Shown here in pieces: positions 23,216-28,666 of a DNA stretch of 31,324 nucleotides. Each line of letters starts with the position of its first letter. The stretch's first letter is position 1. The position numbers were made by a program, and so were the translations under genes. This DNA is from a virus. Location of the stretch: positions 1 to 31,324 of the IMG/VR virus record IMGVR_UViG_3300043468_001223. One strand, given 5' to 3'. The notes beneath the pieces are model-generated. The model was given only the letters and a program-made list of their open reading frames with translations, searched no databases and had not been told where the DNA came from.

Positions 23216-23246
23216 TGCCGCCACCGTGAGCCTGGGCGGTGCGCCT
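23216..23246 (-). repeat. Dispersed intra-operon repeat, copy B
   Basis: 28 of 31 bases match 21865-21895 (mismatches at three positions). The surrounding sequence can form only an imperfect hairpin (GGGC..GCGC with GCGC..GCCC), so the perfect stem of copy A is degenerate here. It lies between the 23257 and 22765 genes. Confidence 0.6.
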
Positions 23247-23256
23247 GGAGGGAGCG

Positions 23257-23475
23257 CTAGCCCGGCGGTCGCTGGGCTGTGAGTATCTTTTGCAGCAGGT
23301 TGACCGCGGTTTGTACGTCTTCTGCAATCATTTTGGTTTTTTGCTCAAGCCGTTGCGGCGGTAGCCTACCAAAGACTTTATCCAGTTCGGCTTTGCGGGC
23401 GTCTTGCAGGTAACGGATGGCGTTATCAATCGCTGCCAGTTGGTTTTCTGGTGCCCATGTTTGATTAATGATCAT
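23257..23475 (-). CDS. Small helical protein, unknown
   Basis: A 72-residue protein from the ATG at 23475, which overlaps the previous gene by 11 bases; an in-frame start at 23502 is possible. It is predicted helical ('QLAAIDNAIRYLQDARKAELDKVFGR', 'MIAEDVQTAVNLLQKILTAQ'), perhaps a short coiled coil. No family recognised. It is the second gene of the leftward operon. Confidence 0.55.
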   Translation of the reverse strand: MIINQTWAPENQLAAIDNAIRYLQDARKAELDKVFGRLPPQRLEQKTKMIAEDVQTAVNLLQKILTAQRPPG

Positions 23476-23803
23476 GACGGCGGGCCTGGATTTTTTCAGC
23501 ATGGGGTTTGATGACGTTGAGCGCTTTGAGTTGCGCGGGTGTCATGTCGGATTGTGCGCAGATGGGCACCGGTTGGGCCTGGGCGGTGTCTATGCTGTGC
23601 CAGATAACCCAAAGTGTTGAGCAGATAGCCAGTATCGCAATAAGGCTGGCTATGGATACGCCGATGATGGCGCGGGCGTCGGCTTCGCTTTCTGTGATAA
23701 AAGTGGATTTGCGGCTGTATTTGGTTTTGCAGCAACTGGCCGCGTCGTTTTTCATGTTTGCCAATATTTCATCTAGCGGTATGGCTTGTCTGATGGTTCG
23801 CAT
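23465..23803 (-). CDS. Single-pass membrane protein, first gene of the leftward operon
   Basis: A 112-residue protein with GGAG 8 bases before the ATG. One transmembrane segment at about residues 45-68 ('AIIGVSIASLIAILAICSTL'), a cytoplasmic basic N-terminus and a polar C-terminus with 'PICAQSDMTPAQLKALNVIKPH'. I recognise no family. As the first gene after pL and its structured leader it is in the place where lambdoid phages carry N or host-interaction genes; it does not look like N, being neither short nor arginine-rich. Confidence 0.6.
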   Translation of the reverse strand: MRTIRQAIPLDEILANMKNDAASCCKTKYSRKSTFITESEADARAIIGVSIASLIAILAICSTLWVIWHSIDTAQAQPVPICAQSDMTPAQLKALNVIKPHAEKIQARRHDH

Positions 23804-23821
23804 AGATCACACTCCAGTTAT

Positions 23822-23885
23822 AAAAAAGTGCCACCCCCACGCGGGCGGATTAAACCATTTAAGAAAAATAGCCCGCGTCGGTGGC
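23822..23885 (-). terminator. Terminator-like hairpin in the pL leader, next to the first gene
   Basis: On the minus strand GCCACC (23880-23885) and ACGCGGGC (23871-23878 region) pair with GCCCGCGT (23839-23846) and GGTGGC (23830-23835), then ACTTTTTT (23822-23829). The loop is long and contains its own small hairpin. The GC-rich stem followed by six U is terminator-like and lies 19 bases before the first start codon. Confidence 0.55.
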
Positions 23886-23891
23886 TGGGTT

Positions 23892-24190
23892 AGATGTTTT
23901 GGCAACCCGGTTTTTCCAGACCCCAGATTTTTCTAGTAGCACTACTCGGGCCGTTTTACGACTCCCGAGGACGTCGGCCAAAACATCTTGAATAACCCCG
24001 CCAGGGTGTTGCTAGTGGTGTGTGAGGGCTAATATCACTACCTAGCAGGGTTATTCAGGATGTCTTTTTAGCTTTCAAGGATTGGTGGCCGGATGCGATC
24101 CCGGCATGCAGCGGTTATCACTACGTGCGCATAAATTTTCGTACGCTGCTAGTAAATCTATGCGTATCGCCTACGCATTCACCAATTCTT
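23892..24190. ncRNA. Highly structured 300-base region in the pL leader (candidate structured RNA)
   Basis: This gene-free stretch contains three adjacent structures. Structure 1: 23892-23903 pairs with 23977-23988 (12 bp perfect), with an inner CTCGGG/CCCGAG hairpin (23945-23950/23964-23969). Structure 2 begins at the next base: 23989-23998 with 24048-24057 (10 bp) and 24010-24020 with 24036-24047 (11 bp, one bulge). Structure 3: 24077-24087 with 24180-24190 closes a four-way junction whose arms are GCCGG/CCGGC (24088/24101), GCAGCG/CGCTGC (24108/24144) and ATGCGTA/TACGCAT (24160/24172). It lies inside the predicted leftward leader, but two wobble positions (24080-24187 and 24017-24039) pair as G-U only in the plus-strand RNA. 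So the transcribed strand is uncertain. No known RNA family is recognised. Confidence 0.6.
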
Positions 24191-24204
24191 CAAAACTCAA
24201 CCCC

Positions 24205-24232
24205 AAAAAAGACCGGCTAACTAAGCCCGGTC
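24205..24232 (-). terminator. Intrinsic terminator 40-70 bases downstream of pL
   Basis: On the minus strand GACCGG (24227-24232) pairs with CCGGTC (24211-24216), with a further AGC/GCT possibility inside, then six T (24205-24210). It follows the predicted pL start (about 24272) by 40 bases, so it would stop most leader transcripts unless antitermination occurs. A second hairpin, CCAACAG..CTGTTGG (24250-24273), sits at the 5' end of the same transcript. Confidence 0.75.
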
Positions 24233-24278
24233 AGGCTTTGGGAGAACTACCAACAGGCACGCTGTGCTGTTGGTAAAG

Positions 24279-24307
24279 AATATAACAAGTTGTTACTTTG
24301 AGGTCAA
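24279..24307 (-). promoter_or_regulatory. Leftward early promoter (pL)
   Basis: On the minus strand: TTGACC (24302-24307), 17-base spacer, TATATT (24279-24284). Two operator copies overlap it: 24283-24295 covers the -10 edge and spacer, 24308-24320 abuts the -35. It drives the leader and the long leftward operon ending in int. Confidence 0.85.
24283..24295. promoter_or_regulatory. Operator OL1 (TAACAA-G-TTGTTA)
   Basis: A perfect 13-base dyad covering the pL spacer and edge of the -10. Closely similar sites are found at 24308, 25605 and 25639. Confidence 0.8.
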
Positions 24308-24320
24308 TAACAATTTGTTA
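24308..24320. promoter_or_regulatory. Operator OL2 (TAACAA-T-TTGTTA)
   Basis: A perfect 13-base dyad directly upstream of the pL -35, 25 bases from OL1 centre to centre. Confidence 0.8.
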
Positions 24321-24336
24321 TTTGTGCAGGCATAAA

Positions 24337-24356
24337 AAAACCGCCGAAGCGGTTTT
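24337..24356 (-). terminator. Terminator of the repressor operon
   Basis: AAAACCGC (24337-24344) pairs perfectly with GCGGTTTT (24349-24356), loop CGAA. On the minus strand it is followed by TTTTTTT, 19 bases after the end of the HIRAN gene. It insulates the CI operon from pL. Confidence 0.88.
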
Positions 24357-24374
24357 GGTGAGCAAGAAAAAAAG

Positions 24375-25175
24375 TCAGGCAATATAAGTAAATAAGTAAT
24401 AGGCCATAACAATCACAATAAAAACGAACATTGGAATGGTGAATGTTAATTTTTGAGTTTTTATTTCTATTGGCGCGTGGTTAATTTTTTTTCTGAAAAA
24501 GTGTCCTTTAATAACTGGTATTGGGTAGTTGTATCCAATTATTTTTTTAACATAGCATTCATAGTCATAACCTTGATCAAGAAGATTGGCTATTTCTTCA
24601 GCCTCAAACTCAGGAACAAAACCAAATTGAATATGATTTTTTGTAATCATTTTCACTGCGTTTTTGCTAAATTTATTATTTAGGTCTCTTTCAAAATAAA
24701 CCGTGTCATCTTCATCAAGATAACGGTCAATAATAGGAGCTCTGTTCTCAAATTTTGTTCCGGCCGTCATGAAATCAAACGTCATGATTGGCGCGTCAAG
24801 TTTAGCCTGATGTTTTTCTAATGCTTTTTTAGCTTTCCTTTCTTCCAATGCTAATGTTTTTGTTGCATGCTCTTTGTCTGTTCTATTTTTTCTAGCTGCC
24901 TTCCTGTCATTAACTGGCAAGACTGATTCAATGGCTTTATATAGTTCTTTATCAGATTTTGAGCGTTGTATTGCTTCTAATAAATAATTAAAAGCAGGTA
25001 ATTCAGAAAGCGTGTGCTCAGAAATAAGCTGCGTGAGATTTGACAGCTCTTCCTGTGATATTTCGCCGTCGTTTGTGATTTCTACGCACAAGTTTAAAAG
25101 CTTTTGGCCTTCATCTGTGGTTAGTTGTGATTTTGTAAGTGAAATCCTTTTATTAATTTTTTCTTGATTTTCCAT
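24375..25175 (-). CDS. TerB-like + HIRAN domain protein with C-terminal membrane anchor, cotranscribed with the repressor
   Basis: A 266-residue protein with three parts. Residues 20-90 ('LLNLCVEITNDGEISQEELS', 'ELPAFNYLLEAIQRSKSDKE') resemble a TerB-like helical domain. A charged helix (92-127) leads to a HIRAN-like domain at about 132-220: 'TVYFERDLNNKFSKNAVKMI', then 'HIQFGFVPEFEAEEIANLLDQG', matching the HIRAN pattern of 'rE..N..d.nAV....g..iGy.P...a..la.ll..G'. A single hydrophobic helix, 'KLTFTIPMFVFIVIVMAYYL', ends the protein. HIRAN domains in helicases and nucleases bind DNA 3' ends. The gene starts 17 bases after the CI gene, so it should be made in the lysogen, like rex genes of lambda. 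A superinfection-exclusion or defence role is inferred. Confidence 0.78.
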   Translation of the reverse strand: MENQEKINKRISLTKSQLTTDEGQKLLNLCVEITNDGEISQEELSNLTQLISEHTLSELPAFNYLLEAIQRSKSDKELYKAIESVLPVNDRKAARKNRTDKEHATKTLALEERKAKKALEKHQAKLDAPIMTFDFMTAGTKFENRAPIIDRYLDEDDTVYFERDLNNKFSKNAVKMITKNHIQFGFVPEFEAEEIANLLDQGYDYECYVKKIIGYNYPIPVIKGHFFRKKINHAPIEIKTQKLTFTIPMFVFIVIVMAYYLFTYIA

Positions 25176-25192
25176 AATTTTTGTATAAAAAG

Positions 25193-25579
25193 TTAAGCGG
25201 AATTTCGTTTGACTATGTAACCAGGGCTTTTTTCTGCAATGATTTGTTGATAGCGCGTGTCAATGTGCGCTTTAAAAATAGCCTTTTCTTCGTCAGGCAG
25301 TAATGAGATATCTAGGCAATCATTGCTTATTGGCTGAGGCCTCATTGGGCCGCGTCCCGTTAGCAGCCATTCAACACAGCAATTAAACTCCATTGATATT
25401 GCTATAGCCTGCTGCATTGTCGGCAATCTATCGCCGTTCCACCAGTATGTTACTGCTGGCCCTTTTACGCCTAGCTGTTTTCCGATGTCTTCCCGTCTGT
25501 GATGTGCGCGTCCTTCTTCATTTAATAATCTTCGGAATCGCTGCGAAAAATCAATTAAGCGATCTTCTTTTTCAGTCAT
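25193..25579 (-). CDS. cI: CI-type repressor (HTH, no LexA-like peptidase domain)
   Basis: A 128-residue protein from the ATG at 25579; an in-frame ATG at 25627 would begin inside the operator region. Residues 8-70 hold an XRE-type helix-turn-helix: 'FSQRFRRLLNEEGRAHHRRE' then 'DIGKQLGVKGPAVTYWWNGD' and 'QQAIAISMEFNCCVEWLLTGRGPM'. The C-terminus is short ('LPDEEKAIFKAHIDTRYQQI'), with no Ser/Lys peptidase residues, so induction cannot be by RecA-stimulated self-cleavage as in lambda; an antirepressor or other signal would be needed. Divergent from Cro across two operators, it is the likely immunity repressor. Confidence 0.82.
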   Translation of the reverse strand: MTEKEDRLIDFSQRFRRLLNEEGRAHHRREDIGKQLGVKGPAVTYWWNGDRLPTMQQAIAISMEFNCCVEWLLTGRGPMRPQPISNDCLDISLLPDEEKAIFKAHIDTRYQQIIAEKSPGYIVKRNSA

Positions 25580-25604
25580 GCAAGTAGCATGATCTAAACT
25601 CAAG

Positions 25605-25617
25605 TAACAATCAGTTT
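25605..25617. promoter_or_regulatory. Operator OR2, degenerate (TAACAA-T-CAGTTT)
   Basis: The left half matches the other operators exactly; the right half is degenerate, so it is probably a weak site. It is positioned between cI and the pR -35. Confidence 0.55.
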
Positions 25618-25626
25618 CTAAAATCA

Positions 25627-25655
25627 TTGCATGTTAAGTAACAAACTGTTATTTT
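25627..25655 (+). promoter_or_regulatory. Rightward early promoter (pR)
   Basis: TTGCAT (25627-25632), 17-base spacer, TATTTT (25650-25655). The operator at 25639-25651 lies over the spacer and -10. Expected start of transcription is near 25662, almost exactly at the Cro ATG. Confidence 0.6.
25639..25651. promoter_or_regulatory. Operator OR1 (TAACAA-A-CTGTTA)
   Basis: A 13-base dyad with a single mismatched pair compared with OL1, located in pR. Confidence 0.75.
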
Positions 25656-25660
25656 ATGGC

Positions 25661-25864
25661 ATGGAAAAATTAATCGCTTTTTTTGGGGGCCGTAAAGCTG
25701 CTGCTGATGCAATTGGGGTTACTCCCAGTTATTTGACAATGATAAAGAATGGTCAGCGCAAGTTTTCCCCTGAAAAATCAATAGAGATTGATCGTTTAAC
25801 AAATGGACGAATAAGCAAAAGCTTTTTAAGGCCTGACATTTTTACAGAGCAACAAAATTTATGA
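25661..25864 (+). CDS. cro: Cro-like HTH protein (YdaS family-like)
   Basis: A 67-residue protein: 'MEKLIAFFGGRKAAADAIGV' then 'TPSYLTMIKNGQRKFSPEKSIEIDRLTNGRI'. This is a Cro/YdaS-type HTH ('G....A..IGV....V..W..G...' with 'A..IE..T.G.I'). I chose the ATG at 25661 because the in-frame ATG at 25631 would lie inside pR and its operator. No Shine-Dalgarno precedes it. It starts the rightward early operon and faces CI across the operators, the classic lambdoid switch. Confidence 0.85.
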   Translation: MEKLIAFFGGRKAAADAIGVTPSYLTMIKNGQRKFSPEKSIEIDRLTNGRISKSFLRPDIFTEQQNL

Positions 25865-25947
25865 TTTTTATGACTTGCTCAGGCGCTGTTCAAGGCTGCT
25901 GCTAATTATCGACTCAAAACTATAAATCACAATCGGAGCAACTACCC

Positions 25948-26307
25948 ATGAACCAGATTCAAGCCAAAATCATCGAGCCCGGCGCATTGACGCCGAAAGA
26001 AACCGAGGTTTTAGCGCTGATCTGCGAGGGTAAGCCCGACAAGCTGATTGCTCGGCAATTGGCTATATCCATCCGCACGGTAGAACATCACTGCGACCAC
26101 ATCTACGAAAAACTTGCTGTTAGGTCTAACAGTGTGAATGCCCGCTGCGCTGCCATTGCTGCAGCTGTGGCGCGGGGCATGGTGTTGTTGTCGACTCGGT
26201 TGCTGTGCCTGGTGTTGATGTTGGGGTCTGTCGATCCGGATCAAGCTGCCCGCGTGGGCCGCTTGCGGTTGCCGCGTGTGCATATTTCAAGAGCCAGAGA
26301 GGGCTAA
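25948..26307 (+). CDS. LuxR-type (GerE) HTH protein with hydrophobic C-terminus
   Basis: A 119-residue protein with GGAGC 9 bases before ATG. Residues 14-66 form a textbook LuxR C-terminal HTH: 'LTPKETEVLALICEGKPDKL' then 'IARQLAISIRTVEHHCDHIY' and 'EKLAVRSNSV'. There is no receiver or ligand-binding domain. After it comes a hydrophobic stretch 'GMVLLSTRLLCLVLMLG' that could be a membrane segment, then a short basic tail. In place it takes the position of cII in lambda, so a regulator of the lysis-lysogeny choice or of the rightward operon is plausible but inferred. Confidence 0.85.
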   Translation: MNQIQAKIIEPGALTPKETEVLALICEGKPDKLIARQLAISIRTVEHHCDHIYEKLAVRSNSVNARCAAIAAAVARGMVLLSTRLLCLVLMLGSVDPDQAARVGRLRLPRVHISRAREG

Positions 26308-26311
26308 AAAA

Positions 26312-26530
26312 ATGGAATGGTTTTTCGTGTTGCTGCTGATGTATGCGGTGTATGAGCGGGATTCGGTCGGGCAAATGCTATTAGGGTTTGTGATGTTTGC
26401 CGCGGGTTGTGTGGCGCTGGCATTGTTACTGATCGCGCTGTTTTTTGTCTGGTTGGCGGATGAAGGACTTAAGGCTTTGTCTGGCTGGGTGGATAAGCGG
26501 TTTAACGCGCTGTTTGGGGGGTGGGTGTGA
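26312..26530 (+). CDS. Small membrane protein with two hydrophobic segments
   Basis: A 72-residue protein from the ATG at 26312, 4 bases after the LuxR-type gene. Residues 1-10 ('MEWFFVLLLMYAVYERD') and 17-45 ('LLGFVMFAAGCVALALLLIA') are hydrophobic, followed by 'EGLKALSGWVDKRFNALFGG'. It may be a small inner-membrane protein. Function unknown. It overlaps the next gene by 4 bases (GTGA). Confidence 0.6.
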   Translation: MEWFFVLLLMYAVYERDSVGQMLLGFVMFAAGCVALALLLIALFFVWLADEGLKALSGWVDKRFNALFGGWV

Positions 26531-26781
26531 GTATACGCGCTGATGAGTGGTGTGAGTTTGCCCAGGCCGTTGTTGACCATATCGAGCTTTACACCGTGCC
26601 GCAGTATGGGGACAAAGGCGCTGATTTATGCAGCGATTACACGGTGGAAAAGTGCGTCGATCAGGCTAAAAAGTATTTGGCTCGACATGGCCGCAATAGT
26701 CGCCCTGGGCAGGATAAGCAGGATTTGCTGAAAGCCGCGCATTATCTGCAAATGGCTTGGCGGGAGTTAAGCCATGGCTGA
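26527..26781 (+). CDS. 84-residue hypothetical protein
   Basis: I chose the GTG at 26527, overlapping the previous stop as GTGA; a GTG two codons upstream is possible. The sequence 'EWCEFAQAVVDHIELYTVPQYGDKGADLC' then 'VEKCVDQAKKYLARHGRNSR' and 'DLLKAAHYLQMAWRELS' is helical and resembles small proteins often encoded before phage replication genes (a nucleotide-modification helper has been suggested for some). I can claim only conservation of position. Overlaps the next gene by 8 bases. Confidence 0.6.
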   Translation: MSIRADEWCEFAQAVVDHIELYTVPQYGDKGADLCSDYTVEKCVDQAKKYLARHGRNSRPGQDKQDLLKAAHYLQMAWRELSHG

Positions 26782-27028
26782 TAAACGTGAGCGGGTGTGG
26801 GGCTTGCGGGATGTGGGCGAATACAAAGCGTACCGACGCGGAGCCGTGCATTATGTGGGGCATAAAAACGCTGAGCGTTTGCGCAGGGTGCAATTAGGTA
26901 AATTTGAGGTTGAATTAATTGTTAAGCAAACGCCGTCCGGCTTTGCCGATGCAATTGAAGCGATGTTGCAGCACTTTAAAAAAATAGGCTCGCCACAGTA
27001 TTACGAGGTCAAGCATGGACGCGTTTGA
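26774..27028 (+). CDS. 84-residue hypothetical protein before DnaB
   Basis: A basic protein, 'RVWGLRDVGEYKAYRRGAVH' then 'VGHKNAERLRRVQLGKFEVELIVKQTPSG'. It overlaps both neighbours (8 and 14 bases). No motif recognised. Position suggests a replication accessory role. Confidence 0.58.
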   Translation: MADKRERVWGLRDVGEYKAYRRGAVHYVGHKNAERLRRVQLGKFEVELIVKQTPSGFADAIEAMLQHFKKIGSPQYYEVKHGRV

Positions 27029-28409
27029 TTCTGTGCCCAGCGGCTTAGTCCCGCCGCAAAACCTGCAGGCTGAGGAATCGGTGATTGGTGGTTGTTTGAT
27101 CGATCCGCACGGTTACAGCAAAGTCTCTCACATGCTGCAGGTGGATGATTTTTATGATCATCGCAATAAGATCATTTTCAACGCCATCGGCGCGCTGGTG
27201 GCGGATGGCTCGGCGGTGGATATTTTGCTGGTTGATGAATATCTGCGCTGGAAAGGGCTATCTGAAAAAGTGGGTGGATTAGCGCATTTGGGCGGGATTG
27301 CCCGTGATACGCCAAGCGCTGCAAACATCGCGCATTACGCCGCGATCATCCGCGAAAAATCCATGTTGCGGGCGGTGTTAAAAACTGCAAACGAAATGAC
27401 CGCCGCCGCGATGGACGCCAACGGCGCGGGGGCAAAAGCCATCATCGAGCTGGCAGAGAATCAAATTTTTGCACTCGGCCAGATGGGTTTGCGGGGGAAG
27501 CAAGGTTTCTCACGGATGCGGGAGATTTTGGGCGCGGTGGTCGATGAAATGGAAAGCAATCTGGACAATCCGCCTAAAGACGGTGTGCGGGGGTTATCGA
27601 CCGGGTTTGATGATTTGGATCAGTTGACCGGGGGATGTTCTCCGGGTGATTTGGTGCTGATTGCTGCACGGCCATCGATGGGTAAAACGTCTTTGGCCAT
27701 GAACATGGCGGAGCATATCGCCCTGGTTAAGCAAAAGCCTGTGGCTATTTTTTCCATGGAAATGCAAAAGCCTGCTATCGCTCAACGTTGTTTATCGTCT
27801 ATTTCAGGCGCTGGTTTGAGAAAAATCCGCGACAGCTGGACGCTACAAGATCCTGACTGGACGTTGTTATCCGCTGGGATTTCGCGTTTGAACCAATCAC
27901 CGCTGTTTATCGACGATACGCCAGCATTGACGATCAGCAGCATACGGAGCCGGGCTTTACGGTTGGTGTCTGAATTGTCGGATGAATTCCCCGGCGGGCT
28001 GGGTGCCATTGTGGTCGATTATATCCAGTTGATGGGGGTGGATGGCCGCAGCGATGACAACCGCAACGGTCAGATTGAGGTGATCAGTCGCGGGCTCAAG
28101 CAGCTGGCTAAAGAGCTTGGGATACCGGTGTTTGCTTTGTCACAGCTTAATCGTAATTGTGACAGCCGACCGAATAAACGCCCGGTGATGTCTGATTTGC
28201 GGGATTCCGGATCGTTAGAGCAGGACGCGGATTTGATTTTGTTTTTGTATCGAGATGAGGTTTACAACAAAGAGTCTGTTGACAAGGGCGTTGCGGAGCT
28301 GATCATCGGCAAGCAGCGTAATGGGGCCCTGGGAACGGTTCGGTTAATGTTTGATGGGGCTTGTACCCGATTTAGAAACCTGGCGCGGGGTGGGTATGTT
28401 GGGGAGTAG
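27015..28409 (+). CDS. dnaB: Replicative DNA helicase, DnaB family
   Basis: A 464-residue DnaB homologue of normal length. N-terminal domain with 'PPQNLQAEESVIGGCLIDPH' (residues 13-32) and 'DFYDHRNKIIFNAIGALV'; RecA-like C-terminal domain with 'GLSTGFDDLDQLTGGCSPGDLVLIAARPSMGKTS' (Walker A at about 217-226), Walker B 'IVVDYIQLM', and 'LSQLNRNCDSRPNKRPVMSDLRDSGSLEQDADLILFLYRDE'. It is the phage's own replicative helicase, loaded at the phage origin, probably by the DnaT-like protein two genes downstream, so the host helicase need not be recruited. It overlaps the preceding gene by 14 bases. Confidence 0.96.
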   Translation: MDAFDSVPSGLVPPQNLQAEESVIGGCLIDPHGYSKVSHMLQVDDFYDHRNKIIFNAIGALVADGSAVDILLVDEYLRWKGLSEKVGGLAHLGGIARDTPSAANIAHYAAIIREKSMLRAVLKTANEMTAAAMDANGAGAKAIIELAENQIFALGQMGLRGKQGFSRMREILGAVVDEMESNLDNPPKDGVRGLSTGFDDLDQLTGGCSPGDLVLIAARPSMGKTSLAMNMAEHIALVKQKPVAIFSMEMQKPAIAQRCLSSISGAGLRKIRDSWTLQDPDWTLLSAGISRLNQSPLFIDDTPALTISSIRSRALRLVSELSDEFPGGLGAIVVDYIQLMGVDGRSDDNRNGQIEVISRGLKQLAKELGIPVFALSQLNRNCDSRPNKRPVMSDLRDSGSLEQDADLILFLYRDEVYNKESVDKGVAELIIGKQRNGALGTVRLMFDGACTRFRNLARGGYVGE

Positions 28410-28411
28410 GT

Positions 28412-28666
28412 ATGTGTAAAAAATTGATTACATCACGAGAAGCAGAAATTCTAGCCAAGCAGGCTATGACAGATTACGTCAACTCATGCCATTGCCAAAA
28501 TCAAGTGGATGTTGCCAACGTGCTGATGAAATTAGTAAGCGTTTGTGGTGTTGGCATGGTGGCTACTGTTGGACATTCTGACGCTGTTGCAAGAATGCAA
28601 GGAGCGACGGATTACATTTCTGAAAACGTGTCGCCTACGCCCTGGAAAGTTACAAGGGCTAACTGA
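28412..28666 (+). CDS. 84-residue hypothetical protein between DnaB and the initiator
   Basis: Starts 2 bases after dnaB with GGAG upstream and overlaps the next ATG by 1 base (TGATG), so it is likely real. 'ITSREAEILAKQAMTDYVNSCHCQNQVDVANVLMKLVSVCGVGMVATVGH' is helical and small-residue-rich. I recognise no family. A replication accessory role is inferred from location. Confidence 0.58.
   Translation: MCKKLITSREAEILAKQAMTDYVNSCHCQNQVDVANVLMKLVSVCGVGMVATVGHSDAVARMQGATDYISENVSPTPWKVTRAN

Noticed and set aside
23133-23327. 64-aa minus-strand ORF over the intergenic repeat
   Set aside because: Arg/Ser/Pro-rich translation of a repeat, overlapping the end of the 23257 gene in another frame; no start signal.
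23508-23936. 142-aa plus-strand ORF
   Set aside because: It is a shadow of the minus-strand membrane protein gene and runs into the structured leader; no ribosome-binding site or family pattern.
24077-24190. A tRNA or tmRNA in the cloverleaf-like four-way junction
   Set aside because: The arms have wrong lengths (7-bp arm with 5-base loop, 30-base anticodon-side loop), no T-loop or CCA end fits. Kept as an unclassified structured region.
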